Counted from the stretch's first letter, positions 17,482 to 27,898 are shown. The stretch: DNA of 64,000 nucleotides from Paenibacillus oralis (GCF_003863965.1 NZ_RRCN01000001.1:7251071-7315070); one strand, 5' to 3'. The notes: generated by a model from the sequence alone, not told the origin. Made by a program: numbers and translations.

Positions 17482-19263
17482 TTATTTTTTCGCTTCCACC
17501 GGTTTGACGGCGAGTTTGATGTGCAGCTGTTCCAGCTGCGACATGTCCACTTCGGAAGGCGCGTTCATCAGCAGATCGGTCGCGCTCGCCGTTTTCGGGA
17601 AAGCGATCGTTTCGCGCAGGTTCGAGCGGCCGGCAAGCAGCATGACCAGGCGGTCGAAGCCGAAGGCGATTCCGCCGTGCGGCGGCGTGCCGTATTCGAA
17701 CGCGTCGAGCAGATAGCCGAATTTGTCCTGGGCTTCTTCCGGCGACAAACCGATCGCATCGAACATTTTCTCCTGAACGTCGCGCCGGTAAATCCGCATC
17801 GAACCGCCGCCCACTTCGTAGCCGTTCAGCACGAGGTCATAGGCTTGGGCCAAAATTTTGCCCGGATCGGTATCGAACAACGGCAGGTCTTCATCCCGCG
17901 GACGGGTGAATGGATGGTGCTCGGCGACGTACCGCTTCTGCTCCTCGTCCCAGCCAAGCAGCGGGAAGTCGACCACCCAGGCGAATTTATAGACACTGTC
18001 GTCGATCAAGCCAAGATCGCGGCCGATTTTGAGGCGCAGCGCGCCAAGCACGTCGGCAACGACTTTTTTGTTGTCGGCGGAGAACAGCAGCAAGTCGCCT
18101 TCTTCCGCGCCGGTGCGTTCTTTCACCGCCGCGATTTCCTCTTCGGAGAAGAACTTCACGATCGGGCCGCGGAATTCGCCTTCCTTCACTTGAATCCAGG
18201 CGAGGCCTTTCGCGCCGTAACGGGCGGCGTACGGTCCCAGATCGTCGATGTCCTTCCGGCTCCAGGTACCGCAGCCTTTGGCGTTCAGCACTTTAACTTC
18301 GCCGCCTTTTTCGATGACCGAGGAGAACACCTTCACGCCGCTGTTCGCCACGAGATCGCTAACGTCCACCAGTTCCAGGCCAAAGCGCAAATCCGGCTTG
18401 TCAGAGCCGTATTTGCCCATCGCTTCCGCGTAGGTCAGACGCTGGAACGGCGCTTCGATCTCAATCCCCTTCGTTTCCTTGAAGAGGCGTACAACCAGCT
18501 TTTCCATCATGCCGAGCAGATCGTCCCGCGACAGGAACGAAGTCTCGATGTCGATCTGAGTGAATTCCGGCTGGCGGTCGGCACGCAGGTCCTCGTCGCG
18601 GAAGCAGCGGGCCATTTGGTAGTAGCGTTCCACGCCGCTGACCATCAGCAACTGCTTATAAAGCTGCGGCGACTGCGGCAAGGCGAAAAATTCGCCCTCG
18701 TGCACACGGCTCGGCACAAGATAGTCGCGCGCGCCTTCCGGCGAGCTTTTGGTCAGGATCGGCGTTTCGATTTCGATGAAGCCTTCTCCGTCGAGGAAGT
18801 CGCGGAATACTTTAGCCGCTTTCGAACGCAGCCAAAGCGTTTGCTGCATCTCCGGACGGCGCAGGTCCAAGTAACGATACTTCAAGCGCAGCGATTCGTC
18901 CACTTCAATGCCGTCTTCAATGAAAAACGGCGGTGTTTTCGCGGCGTTCAGCACTTCGATTTCCGTGATCCGCACTTCGATTTGCCCGGTCGGCAGGTTC
19001 GGGTTCACCGTCTCCGGGTCCCGCTGTACGACTGTACCGCTCACGGCAAGCACGTATTCGCTCCGCACCTTGTCGGCGATTTGCAAAGCTTCCCCGGAAT
19101 AAGCCGGATTAAACACGATTTGCACGATGCCGCTGCGGTCGCGCAGGTCGATAAACAAAACGCCTCCCAGGTCGCGGCGGGTTTGCACCCAACCGTTTAA
19201 CGTGACGGTTTCTCCAATGTGTGCGGAGCCCAGGGCGCCGCAATGATGAGTACGCTGCATCAT
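17482..19263 (-). CDS. aspS: Aspartyl-tRNA synthetase
   Basis: This class II synthetase charges tRNA-Asp. The N-terminal OB-fold (VQTRRDLGGVLFIDLRDRSG) binds the anticodon. Motif 2 (RCFRDEDLRADRQPEFTQID), the bacterial insertion domain and motif 3 (GIAFGFDRLVMLLAG) are in place. The length of 593 residues fits bacterial-type AspRS. ATG at 19263 lies about 9 bases after AAGGAGTG; a second ATG follows at once. It lies 217 bases downstream of hisS on the same strand, as in Bacillus, and the T-box before hisS may control both. Confidence 0.97.
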   Translation of the reverse strand: MMQRTHHCGALGSAHIGETVTLNGWVQTRRDLGGVLFIDLRDRSGIVQIVFNPAYSGEALQIADKVRSEYVLAVSGTVVQRDPETVNPNLPTGQIEVRITEIEVLNAAKTPPFFIEDGIEVDESLRLKYRYLDLRRPEMQQTLWLRSKAAKVFRDFLDGEGFIEIETPILTKSSPEGARDYLVPSRVHEGEFFALPQSPQLYKQLLMVSGVERYYQMARCFRDEDLRADRQPEFTQIDIETSFLSRDDLLGMMEKLVVRLFKETKGIEIEAPFQRLTYAEAMGKYGSDKPDLRFGLELVDVSDLVANSGVKVFSSVIEKGGEVKVLNAKGCGTWSRKDIDDLGPYAARYGAKGLAWIQVKEGEFRGPIVKFFSEEEIAAVKERTGAEEGDLLLFSADNKKVVADVLGALRLKIGRDLGLIDDSVYKFAWVVDFPLLGWDEEQKRYVAEHHPFTRPRDEDLPLFDTDPGKILAQAYDLVLNGYEVGGGSMRIYRRDVQEKMFDAIGLSPEEAQDKFGYLLDAFEYGTPPHGGIAFGFDRLVMLLAGRSNLRETIAFPKTASATDLLMNAPSEVDMSQLEQLHIKLAVKPVEAKK

Positions 19264-19287
19264 TTAAAAAAACACTCCTTTATATAT

Positions 19288-19456
19288 GTTGTTAAAAAAG
19301 TCATCTTTTGATCACGAAGCAATTCATGAAGCGGATTCGACGTCGAATCTTGAATTCAGCCGGGCCTTCCGTTGCTCACGTAGGCTCACCTACGCTCCGC
19401 TACTCAGTCCCTGGCTTCATCCAACCTTCTCGGTGCTAAAAACCTGACTTTTTAAA
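19288..19456. repeat. Palindrome-rich element between hisS and aspS
   Basis: Bounded by AAAAAGTCA on the left and TGACTTTTT on the right (inverted). Inside are the 16-bp palindrome GATTCGACGTCGAATC and the hairpin CGTAGG-CTCA-CCTACG. A short stretch at 36785-36812 (AAAAAGGTCGCTTTTGATCA) resembles its left end. It would be transcribed within a hisS-aspS message. Confidence 0.6.
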
Positions 19457-19480
19457 CCCGCACTTATAAGCATCAATTTT

Positions 19481-20728
<1,248 letters not shown>

Positions 20729-20754
20729 AGCTCATCCTCCATCCTAAATTGCTC

Positions 20755-21170
20755 ATCAAAATAAAAAACTCCCGTTCCTGTTTGATACAAACAGGGACGA
20801 GAGACTGGTTTCCAAATCACCCGTGGTGCCACCCACATTCCGAATTCCTTGATTCGCGCCGCGCCAGCCGTGGGACGGCAATACAGCATACGACAAAGGG
20901 ATTCGCTTTAAGCGGTTATCGCCCGCCTACGCCGTACGTCTACTCTGCCGAAGCGGAAGCTAGTTAAAGCGCCGCTGCCGCATTTCGCCGCCGGTTCTCG
21001 GGGAAGTCTTTCGTTCAATCATCACCGGAATCCTTCCAGCCTGCTTCATAAGCGGGTAAGCCGCTCCTAATGGGCGCCGACGCCACGAAGACTTGGGATT
21101 CCTCTCTGAGGGTGTGGGGTTGAATTACTTTGTCCCGTCATCGAATCATTATGATACATTCCACTGCTAT
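20755..21170 (-). promoter_or_regulatory. T-box leader of hisS(-aspS)
   Basis: The minus-strand leader carries the T-box sequence GGGTGGCACCACGGG (within 20820-20836). Directly after it comes a strong terminator CTCTCGTCCCTGTTTG / CAAACAGGAACGGGAG with a T run (20802-20763). Upstream, CAGAGAGG and the pairing GGAATCC / GGATTCC fit the 5' and 3' sides of Stem I. Uncharged tRNA would favour the antiterminator and allow hisS expression. The specifier triplet could not be fixed by eye; GAC and GAA are both near the expected place around 21006-21016. Confidence 0.9.
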
Positions 21171-21176
21171 TTTTTG

Positions 21177-21205
21177 ATTGTATGAAACCACCGCGCTAAA
21201 GTCAA
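21177..21205 (-). promoter_or_regulatory. Sigma-A promoter of the hisS T-box transcript
   Basis: -35 TTGACT (21205-21200), a 17-base spacer, -10 TACAAT (21182-21177) on the minus strand. Each box matches consensus at five of six positions. Confidence 0.8.
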
Positions 21206-21366
21206 GTCTATACGAAAAAAATGTCAGATCAAAGAAAAAAACCTGTCACCAACGGGGTGCAGGTCCAAAGGTATATATTGTATTAAAAAGGGGGTCATGC
21301 TGTTATTATAAACAGCTTATGTTAAGGGATCATGAATCTAATATTACAGTTATATTACAGGTTCGC

Positions 21367-21825
21367 TTAACCCGCTGAAATATACGCTCCGTGAGCGCGC
21401 AATTTTTGCACGATCCTGTCGTAATCCTCGTCCTCTACCGCCGCGCTAAGCACGTATTTCCACCCTTCCGGTTCGTCCCCGGTGTCGATAACGTCCCGGG
21501 CCGGGTCCATTTCCCGCTCGCCGGCCACCGCCTCGCTGTGCTCTCCGTTCAAAGTGTCGCTAGCGCCACGGCCGCCGAAGGCGAATGCCGGCAGCGCGCT
21601 TTGGCCGCCCCGCAGCGTCCCCGGAAGCGGCAAGCCAACGGTGCCGCCGGAATTCATTGAGCCGCTCGGAACGGGGAGCATCTGCACCAGCAGCTTGTCA
21701 TTTTCGCCCGTTCTGTCGTCCACATGCCCCGCCTCCACCTGGCCCGGCGCATACGCCAGCAGGCTGATCCGCGCTCCCTCCACCTGATCCTCCGTGCGGA
21801 AATAGGCCTGAATATGTTTGGTCAT
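21367..21825 (-). CDS. Hypothetical protein, possible small stress-type protein
   Basis: A 152-residue acidic, Gly-rich protein. The N-terminus (QAYFRTEDQVEGARISLLAY) and C-terminus (VLSAAVEDEDYDRIVQKLRA) look like two halves of one small alpha/beta fold, similar in layout to short Bacillales proteins that repeat such a segment. The middle ~60 residues are low-complexity and probably disordered. No signal peptide or membrane span is seen. It lies upstream of the hisS promoter as a single gene. I do not know its function. Confidence 0.6.
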   Translation of the reverse strand: MTKHIQAYFRTEDQVEGARISLLAYAPGQVEAGHVDDRTGENDKLLVQMLPVPSGSMNSGGTVGLPLPGTLRGGQSALPAFAFGGRGASDTLNGEHSEAVAGEREMDPARDVIDTGDEPEGWKYVLSAAVEDEDYDRIVQKLRAHGAYISAG

Positions 21826-22080
21826 GTTTGATCATCTCTCCTTTATTTCGGTAGCAAGCATCGATTGCCGAACGATTCTTTGCTTGTTATTGCCCGAATC
21901 GGGAGACTTTATGACGAATGCGCCTAAATCCGAAATGCCGTAAAACAACAAGCGCAAGCCGCTAGAGAACACTTGAACTCCTACAGCTTGCGCTTGTTTT
22001 CAAAACAGAACGGACTTGAGCACCGCCAAAATTTCTCTGTTGCCACGCCACTGCGTACGGCGGCCGCACTTGGCAAGCGT

Positions 22081-22248
22081 TCAGCTTCCCGGACGCGGAA
22101 GCCACTCGGCGGACGGCTTAACCTCCCGTGGGATCAACTCATAGGCTTCCGGTTCCGCCGAACGCGCCAACATGCGAGCTTCACTGCGGTCCCCCGCCGC
22201 CAGCAGCGGAACGCTCTGCCAATCTTTGGACTTCGTCGATTGACGCAT
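22081..22248 (-). CDS. Small hypothetical protein (55 residues)
   Basis: ATG at 22248, 11 bases after GAAGGAG, opens a frame whose product (start MRQSTKSKDWQSVPLLAAGD) has plausible composition and ends PRPGS. No domain is recognised. The opposite strand also holds a 119-residue frame, which looks like its shadow. Weak support: the ribosome site and amino-acid composition only. Confidence 0.3.
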   Translation of the reverse strand: MRQSTKSKDWQSVPLLAAGDRSEARMLARSAEPEAYELIPREVKPSAEWLPRPGS

Positions 22249-22354
22249 GGGATTATGAACTCCTTCAGGTACGTTGTTGGTACCCTCAAGTGTACCCTCG
22301 GCAAACCCCAATTATCCCTTTATGAAACGTGATAGATCTAAGGGAGGGTGCCCC

Positions 22355-22545
22355 CACTTAAAAATAGCGGAACTTTATGACCTTAATTTCCGAAATTGAG
22401 CACGCTCATCGCCAATAGGGGACTTTTTTGTCCTTATTTTCCAATGAACGGTGCAAAAAGCGGTCATCGTCCTGCGAATTGAAGAAATAGCGACATAAAT
22501 TCCCTCTATTTTCCTCAAAGTGGGTAATCACGCCGAATTAACGCC
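22355..22545 (-). repeat. Dispersed intergenic repeat, family A, copy 2 (inverted)
   Basis: Read on the minus strand it matches copy 1 in order: GAGGAAAATAGAGG, TTTATGTCGCTATTT, AAAATAAGGACAAAAAA and CATAAAGTTCCGCTATTT. The rest of the spacer 22249-22705 holds nothing I recognise. Confidence 0.8.
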
Positions 22546-22705
22546 ATTTTTTTCCCTTATCTGCTTGCTTGAGTTCGACTCCCCGTGCTCACGTTATTAT
22601 AGGAACCGCCTATTAGCTTGCATCAGACGCTGGTGTCCGTTAGGATTGGATTCGCCTGCCGGATCGTTGGATCGTCCTGTCCTGCAAGCGCCAGCAAATC
22701 CCCAC

Positions 22706-23155
22706 TTAAGCGCCGCCGGGGCTGTCCAATATCAGCGTGACAGGTCCCCAGTTGACGAGCTCGACATCCATGTCGGCCCCGAATTTCCCGGTTTCCACCG
22801 TCAGCCCTTTCTCCCGGAGCAGAGCGTTAAACCGCTCGTAAAGCGGCTCGGCGGTTTCCGGCCGGGCGGCCGCCGTGAAGCTTGGACGTTTGCCATTGCG
22901 GCAATCGCCGTACAGCGTAAATTGCGACACGGACAAAATAGCCCCGCCGATATCCAGCACGCTAAGGTTCATTTTGCCGGCCTCGTCCTCGAAAATGCGC
23001 AAACCGGCGATTTTTTCCGCCAAATAAGCGGCGTCCCGCTCCGTATCCCCGTGAGTAACGCCAACCAGCAGCATTAAGCCCCGCCCGATGGAACCGGTCG
23101 TTTCCCCTTCCACCGTGACGCGAGCCTGCCGGCAGCGCTGAGCTACAATTTTCAT
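22706..23155 (-). CDS. dtd: D-aminoacyl-tRNA deacylase
   Basis: Dtd hydrolyses D-aminoacyl-tRNAs (and Gly mischarged on tRNA-Ala), protecting translation. The 149-residue protein begins MKIVAQRCRQARVTVEG, carries the active-site motif SQFTLYGD (about 77-84), and near the C-terminus has NWGPVTLIL in place of the usual NxGPVT motif. It lies 23 bases downstream of rel, as in Bacillus, and is probably co-transcribed with it. Confidence 0.94.
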   Translation of the reverse strand: MKIVAQRCRQARVTVEGETTGSIGRGLMLLVGVTHGDTERDAAYLAEKIAGLRIFEDEAGKMNLSVLDIGGAILSVSQFTLYGDCRNGKRPSFTAAARPETAEPLYERFNALLREKGLTVETGKFGADMDVELVNWGPVTLILDSPGGA

Positions 23156-23178
23156 CTTCCTTCACCTTTCAAATACGG

Positions 23179-25356
23179 CTATTGCATAATCCGGTGCACC
23201 GTATACACGTCTTTGACCCGCTTGATTTTCTCCACCACGGATTGCAGGTGATCGGTATTGCGGATCAAAATCGTCATATGCACCAAAGCCATTTTATTTT
23301 TATCCGAACGGCCGGATACCGCCGAAATGTTCGTTTTGCTTTCCGAAACCGCCTGCAGCACTTCGTTTAGGAAGTTGCGGCGGTCGTGGCCGGTAATCTC
23401 GATATCGACGCTGTAGTTCGCTTCGATCGCGCCTTCCCATTCCACCTCGATCACGCGGGCCGCCTCTTCCCCGTCGGCGCCCGACGGGATATTCGGGCAG
23501 TCGCTGCGGTGCACGGAAACCCCGCGGCCGCGGGTAATGTAGCCGACAATTTCATCGCCAGGCACCGGATTGCAGCAGCGGGCAAAACGCACCAGCAGGT
23601 TGTCAATGCCTTTGACCACCACGCCGTTCGTCGGGCGATGCTTGCGTTCTTCCGGAGCCTTCACTTCCTTGACCTCGGAGGTCAATTCGATATGGCCGGC
23701 GGCCTCCTCCTGCTCCTTGCGCAGCTTTTCGGTCAGCTTGGTGACGACCTGGGACGCGGTAATGCCGCCAAAGCCGATGGCCGACAGCATGTCGTCGATG
23801 TCGTTAAAGGCGTATTTCCTGGCCGCCTCCAGCAGCTTCTCGTCCGTCATAAACGAAGGCGGCTCGAGCCCCGCGCGTTTCAGCTCGCGTTCGATCGCTT
23901 CGCGCCCCTTCTCGACGTTTTCCTCCCGCTTCTCTTTTTTGAACCATTGCTTGATTTTGCTTCGGGCGTGGGAGGACTGGGCGATTTTCAGCCAATCCTG
24001 GCTTGGCCCATAGGAATGCTTCGAAGTCAAAATTTCGACGATATCGCCCGTTTTCAAGCGATGGTCGAGCGGCACGATGCGCCCGTTCACTTTGGCGCCG
24101 ATCGTACGGTTGCCCACCTCGGTATGAATCCTGTAGGCAAAATCGAGCGGGACGGAGCCGGCCGGCAGCTCGATGACTTCCCCGGATGGCGTGAACACAA
24201 ACACCAGGTCGGAGAAAAAATCCATCTTGAGCGATTCCACGAATTCGGAGGCGTCCTTCGCCTCATGCTGCAGCTCCAAAATTTCGTTGAAAAACGTAAT
24301 TTTGTTCACCAGGCCATTGGCGCCCGAGCCTTCTTTATAAGCCCAATGGGCCGCAATCCCGTATTCCGCCGTCCGGTGCATTTCCCAGGTGCGGATCTGC
24401 ACCTCGGTTGGCTCTCCGTTCGGTCCAACGACCGTCGTATGCAGCGACTGGTACATATTCGCTTTGGGCATCGCAATGTAATCCTTGAACCGCCCCGGCA
24501 TCGGTTTCCACAACGTATGGATAATGCCCAGCGTAGCGTAGCAATCCTTAATATTATCCACAATGATGCGAATGGCCAGCAGATCGTAAATTTCGTTGAA
24601 CTGCTTGTTTTTCGTCGTCATTTTTTTGTATACGCTGTAAATATGCTTCGGCCGGCCGGACAAATCAGCCTGCACGCCCATTTCCTCCAGCTTTTCGGCG
24701 ATGCGGGCGATGACGTTTTTGATGTATTCCTCGCGTTCGGCCCGCTTCTTGCGCATTAAGTTGGCGATCCGATAGTACTGTTGGGGATTGAGATACCGCA
24801 GCGCGATATCTTCCATCTCCCATTTGATCGCGGAAATACCCAATCTATTGGCAATCGGACAAAAAATTTCCAGCGTTTCGTAAGCGATCCGCCGCTGGCT
24901 TTCCTCCGACTGGTACTTCAGGGTCCGCATATTGTGCAGACGGTCCGCGAGTTTAATCACGATCACACGGATGTCCTGCGCCATGGCGATAAACATTTTC
25001 CGGTAGTTTTCGTTTTGCTGCTCTTCTTTGGATCTGAATTTGATCCGTTCCAGTTTCGTCAGCCCGTCGACAAGCAGAGCGCAGTCATTTCCGAATTGTT
25101 CCTGTATCTCTTTCAAAGACACGGTAGTGTCTTCTACGACATCATGAAGCAAGGCCGCAATGATCGACAATGCATCCATCTGCATGTTAACCACGATATC
25201 GGCCACCGCAAGGGGGTGAAGAATATACGGCTCTCCGGATTTGCGGACCTGTCCGTGATGGGCCTGCTCCGCAAACTCGTACGCTACCCGTATGCGCTGA
25301 AGCTCCGGTTCCTTTATATAGGCAGACGCCTTTTCGAGTAATTGCTCTATGCCCAT
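23179..25356 (-). CDS. rel: Bifunctional (p)ppGpp synthetase/hydrolase Rel
   Basis: Rel makes and degrades the alarmone (p)ppGpp in the stringent response, on the ribosome. Domains in order: HD hydrolase with LLHDVVEDT (about residues 75-83), synthetase with the RxKxxxSIxxK-type segment (GRPKHIYSVYKKM), TGS (VFTPSGEVIELPAGSVPLDF), a helical/zinc-finger region with ARCCNPVPGDEIVGYITRG, and a C-terminal ACT domain. ATG at 25356 (MGIEQLLEKASAY) follows CGGGGAT and gives 725 residues, close to the Bacillus protein; a longer frame to 25452 lacks support. Both catalytic domains look intact. Confidence 0.96.
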   Translation of the reverse strand: MGIEQLLEKASAYIKEPELQRIRVAYEFAEQAHHGQVRKSGEPYILHPLAVADIVVNMQMDALSIIAALLHDVVEDTTVSLKEIQEQFGNDCALLVDGLTKLERIKFRSKEEQQNENYRKMFIAMAQDIRVIVIKLADRLHNMRTLKYQSEESQRRIAYETLEIFCPIANRLGISAIKWEMEDIALRYLNPQQYYRIANLMRKKRAEREEYIKNVIARIAEKLEEMGVQADLSGRPKHIYSVYKKMTTKNKQFNEIYDLLAIRIIVDNIKDCYATLGIIHTLWKPMPGRFKDYIAMPKANMYQSLHTTVVGPNGEPTEVQIRTWEMHRTAEYGIAAHWAYKEGSGANGLVNKITFFNEILELQHEAKDASEFVESLKMDFFSDLVFVFTPSGEVIELPAGSVPLDFAYRIHTEVGNRTIGAKVNGRIVPLDHRLKTGDIVEILTSKHSYGPSQDWLKIAQSSHARSKIKQWFKKEKREENVEKGREAIERELKRAGLEPPSFMTDEKLLEAARKYAFNDIDDMLSAIGFGGITASQVVTKLTEKLRKEQEEAAGHIELTSEVKEVKAPEERKHRPTNGVVVKGIDNLLVRFARCCNPVPGDEIVGYITRGRGVSVHRSDCPNIPSGADGEEAARVIEVEWEGAIEANYSVDIEITGHDRRNFLNEVLQAVSESKTNISAVSGRSDKNKMALVHMTILIRNTDHLQSVVEKIKRVKDVYTVHRIMQ

Positions 25357-25565
25357 TGAGATCCCCGTTCGATTCCTTTCTATATGAAAATATGCATAAA
25401 TCGCCTTATTTTGATTTCCTATAATTATGACTCTTGCGTCCCCTCCCGTCAACTACCGGCTATCCGGCGGCCCGCAGCATTTCCGGCATGGCGGGATGCC
25501 CTGTTGCATGTCAAATGACCAGGCAGGGGATGTTATGGAAAATGACATGTCCGAGTAATTTCTTG

Positions 25566-25594
25566 TTGAAAAATGATGGCAATGTATTTAATCT
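25566..25594 (+). promoter_or_regulatory. Putative promoter of the uracil permease gene
   Basis: -35 TTGAAA (25566-25571), a 17-base spacer, -10 TAATCT (25589-25594). Confidence 0.5.
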
Positions 25595-25644
25595 ATTAAG
25601 GATAGTTATCCTATGAACGTTTAAATTTAGAGGAGTGGTCCTGG

Positions 25645-26934
25645 TTGCAACGCGAAATTCAAGTTAACGAAAAAGTTCCTTTCGGACCCGGCGTTCTGCT
25701 GAGCTTACAGCATTTGTTCGCCATGTTCGGAAGCACCGTGCTCGTCCCGAACCTGTTCGGCGTCGACCCCGGCATGATCTTGCTGATGAACGGCATTGGC
25801 ACCCTGCTTTATATTTTGATCTGCAAAGGGAAAATCCCCGCTTATCTCGGCTCCAGCTTTGCGTTTATCTCCCCGGTTACCCTGGTGATCGAGAACAATC
25901 CGGGTAACGGCTACGCCATGGCGCTCGGCGCTTTTATCGTGACCGGCGTCATTTTTGTCGTCATTGCGCTCCTGATCAAATATGCCGGTACCACATGGAT
26001 TGACGTTGTGTTCCCTCCGGCGGCCATGGGCGCCATCGTTGCGCTGATCGGCCTCGAGCTTATTCCGGTGGCGGCGGGCATGGCCGGCTGGATCAACAGC
26101 GATCCGAGCAAACCATGGACTCCCGATCCAACCAGCATCATGCTCTCGCTCGTTACGCTGGGCGTTACCGTGCTAGGCGCCGTACTGTTTCGCGGATTCC
26201 CCAAAATCATACATATCCTGATCGGGATCGTCGTCGGTTATGTGCTGGCTTTAGTCCTGGACCAAGTCGATACCGCCAGGATCGCTGCAGCGAATTGGAT
26301 TTCGCTGCCGACGGTGACCACGCCGCAGTGGAGCGTGCCGGCCATTATCACGATCATCCCCGTGGCGCTCGTCGTTATCGTTGAGCATATCGGGCATCTG
26401 CTCGTCACGAGCAATATCGTCGGCAGAGACCTGTCCAAAGATCCGGGCTTGCACCGTTCTTTGCTCGGCAACGGCATTTCGACGATCCTCTCCGGTTTTG
26501 TAGGCTCTACACCAAACACGACCTACGGGGAAAATATCGGCGTCATGGCGCTCACCAAAGTGTACTCCATATTCGTCATCGGCGGAGCCGCCATCTTTGC
26601 CATCCTGCTCTCCTTCTCGGGCAAATTTTCGGCGATCGTCGCCTGCATCCCGGCCCCGGTCATGGGCGGCGTTTCGCTCCTGCTGTTCGGCGTCATCGCC
26701 GCTTCCGGCCTGCGGATTTTCGTCGAGCAAAAGGTCGATTTCTCCAAGCCGACCAATATGCTGCTGGCTACGGTTGTCCTTGTCATCGGCCTCAGCGGAA
26801 CGAAGTTGACGATGGGCAACGTCGAGCTTAAAGGAATGGCCCTGGCCACGATCGTCGGCATCCTGCTCAGCCTGTTCTTCAAGCTGATCCAGGTGCTTGG
26901 CTGGTCCAACGAGAAAGAAGATGCCGTGCATTAA
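25645..26934 (+). CDS. uraA: Uracil:proton symporter, UraA/PyrP family
   Basis: A membrane transporter of the nucleobase-ascorbate (NCS2) family with about 14 spans. UraA-type motifs are visible: LSLQHLFAMFGSTVLVP near the N-terminus, SSFAFISPV, VEHIGHLLVTSNIVGRDL, and GSTPNTTYGENIGVMALT in the substrate region. The TTG start at 25645 follows GAGGAG by ten bases. The gene is plus-strand between rel and apt, which are neighbours in many Bacilli, so it looks inserted into the conserved block; its role in pyrimidine salvage is complementary to apt. No PyrR-type attenuator was recognised. Confidence 0.92.
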   Translation: MQREIQVNEKVPFGPGVLLSLQHLFAMFGSTVLVPNLFGVDPGMILLMNGIGTLLYILICKGKIPAYLGSSFAFISPVTLVIENNPGNGYAMALGAFIVTGVIFVVIALLIKYAGTTWIDVVFPPAAMGAIVALIGLELIPVAAGMAGWINSDPSKPWTPDPTSIMLSLVTLGVTVLGAVLFRGFPKIIHILIGIVVGYVLALVLDQVDTARIAAANWISLPTVTTPQWSVPAIITIIPVALVVIVEHIGHLLVTSNIVGRDLSKDPGLHRSLLGNGISTILSGFVGSTPNTTYGENIGVMALTKVYSIFVIGGAAIFAILLSFSGKFSAIVACIPAPVMGGVSLLLFGVIAASGLRIFVEQKVDFSKPTNMLLATVVLVIGLSGTKLTMGNVELKGMALATIVGILLSLFFKLIQVLGWSNEKEDAVH

Positions 26935-26956
26935 CACGATTAAGCGGATAAAAAAA

Positions 26957-26981
26957 CCGTCGGAGCATATCACTCCGGCGG
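26957..26981 (-). terminator. Hairpin after uraA, with T run on the minus strand only
   Basis: CCGTCGGAG pairs with CTCCGGCGG (one G-T pair). The A run at 26950-26956 gives a T tail only for leftward transcription. Confidence 0.4.
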
Positions 26982-27009
26982 TCCATTGATGTGCAGCCCG
27001 ATTGCCAGA

Positions 27010-27215
27010 AATAGCGGTAAAAAATGCCGTTATTCCAGCGATATCAGTCTAATGGAGAGAAATAAAGGAAATTTATGCCTCTATTTTCTCGGATCGCCAG
27101 GAAATGTCCGCGTTCTGAACCGTTCACAGGAAAATAAGGCCAAAATATTCCCCTATTGCGGATCAATCTGCATGGCTCAGATAATAGGAACATAAAATAC
27201 CGCTATTTTGAATTT
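27010..27215 (+). repeat. Dispersed intergenic repeat, family A, copy 3
   Basis: Same order of landmarks as copy 1: AGAGAAATAAAGG, TTTATGCCTCTATTTTCTCG, GAAAATAAGGCCAAAATA and CATAAAATACCGCTATTTT. Confidence 0.8.
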
Positions 27216-27286
27216 AATAACTCAGCTTTCGCAGCAACTGTATTTTTGCATTTGGTGGGAGCCCCGCGCTCCATCATTGAGCTAAT

Positions 27287-27326
27287 AAAAGGCCGAGTCA
27301 GGAATCTATCCTGCTCGGCCTTTTTT
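27287..27326. terminator. Bidirectional terminator between uraA and apt
   Basis: GGCCGAGTCAGGA pairs with TCCTGCTCGGCC (one bulge), flanked by AAAA and TTTTTT. Confidence 0.85.
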
Positions 27327-27331
27327 CATTT

Positions 27332-27844
27332 TTAGTAAGTTACAAGGGAGAATACTTCAATGCCCGGCAATTTGGCCCGGCCGTTCAATTCGCTAAGCTC
27401 GATCAAAAACGCCGTGCCGATCACATTACCGCCCAACTCGCGCACAAGATTAACGGAAGTGGAAATCGTTCCCCCCGTCGCCAGCAGATCGTCAGCAATC
27501 AGCACGTTTTGGCCGGGTTTCACCGCGTCGCTATGCATCGCCAGCCGGTCTTTCCCGTACTCCAGATCGTATTCCACCTCAATCGTCTTGTAAGGGAGCT
27601 TGCCGCTTTTGCGGATCGGCACGAAGCCAACGCCAAGCGCATAGGCGAGCGGCGCCCCGACGACAAAACCGCGCGCTTCCGGCCCGGCGATGAGATCGAT
27701 TTTCAGGCCCGCAACGAGCTCCTTCAAATCGTTGATGGCCTGCTGGTATTTGGCACCGTCGTTAAGCAAGGTCGTGATATCTTTGAAGCTGATCCCGGGC
27801 TGGGGAAAATCAGGAATCACCCGGATATAATTTTTATAGTCCAA
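27332..27844 (-). CDS. apt: Adenine phosphoribosyltransferase
   Basis: Apt converts adenine and PRPP to AMP in purine salvage. The 170-residue protein starts MDYKNYIRVIPDFPQPGISF and has the PRPP-binding motif VLIADDLLATGGT (about 120-132), with IAGPEARGFVVGAPLA before it. It is transcribed leftward from the recJ side, keeping the Bacillus order recJ-apt-rel, but uraA now separates it from rel. A clear terminator follows. Confidence 0.96.
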   Translation of the reverse strand: MDYKNYIRVIPDFPQPGISFKDITTLLNDGAKYQQAINDLKELVAGLKIDLIAGPEARGFVVGAPLAYALGVGFVPIRKSGKLPYKTIEVEYDLEYGKDRLAMHSDAVKPGQNVLIADDLLATGGTISTSVNLVRELGGNVIGTAFLIELSELNGRAKLPGIEVFSLVTY

Positions 27845-27898
27845 TTCAATCTCCTCCTAGGTAGAGTTGAACTATTGATTGTACGGATTAGGACAGCC

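Noticed and set aside
17425..19200. Plus-strand open frame of 591 codons opposite aspS
   Set aside because: It mirrors the aspS codons, has His/Arg/Phe-rich composition typical of antisense reading, and no domain. G+C-rich third positions keep such shadows open.
21973..22332. Plus-strand frame of 119 codons
   Set aside because: No ribosome site, Arg-rich antisense-like composition, and it overlaps a more plausible small minus-strand frame.
23386..24759. Plus-strand frame of 457 codons opposite rel
   Set aside because: Antisense shadow; composition unlike a protein and covers conserved Rel domains on the other strand.
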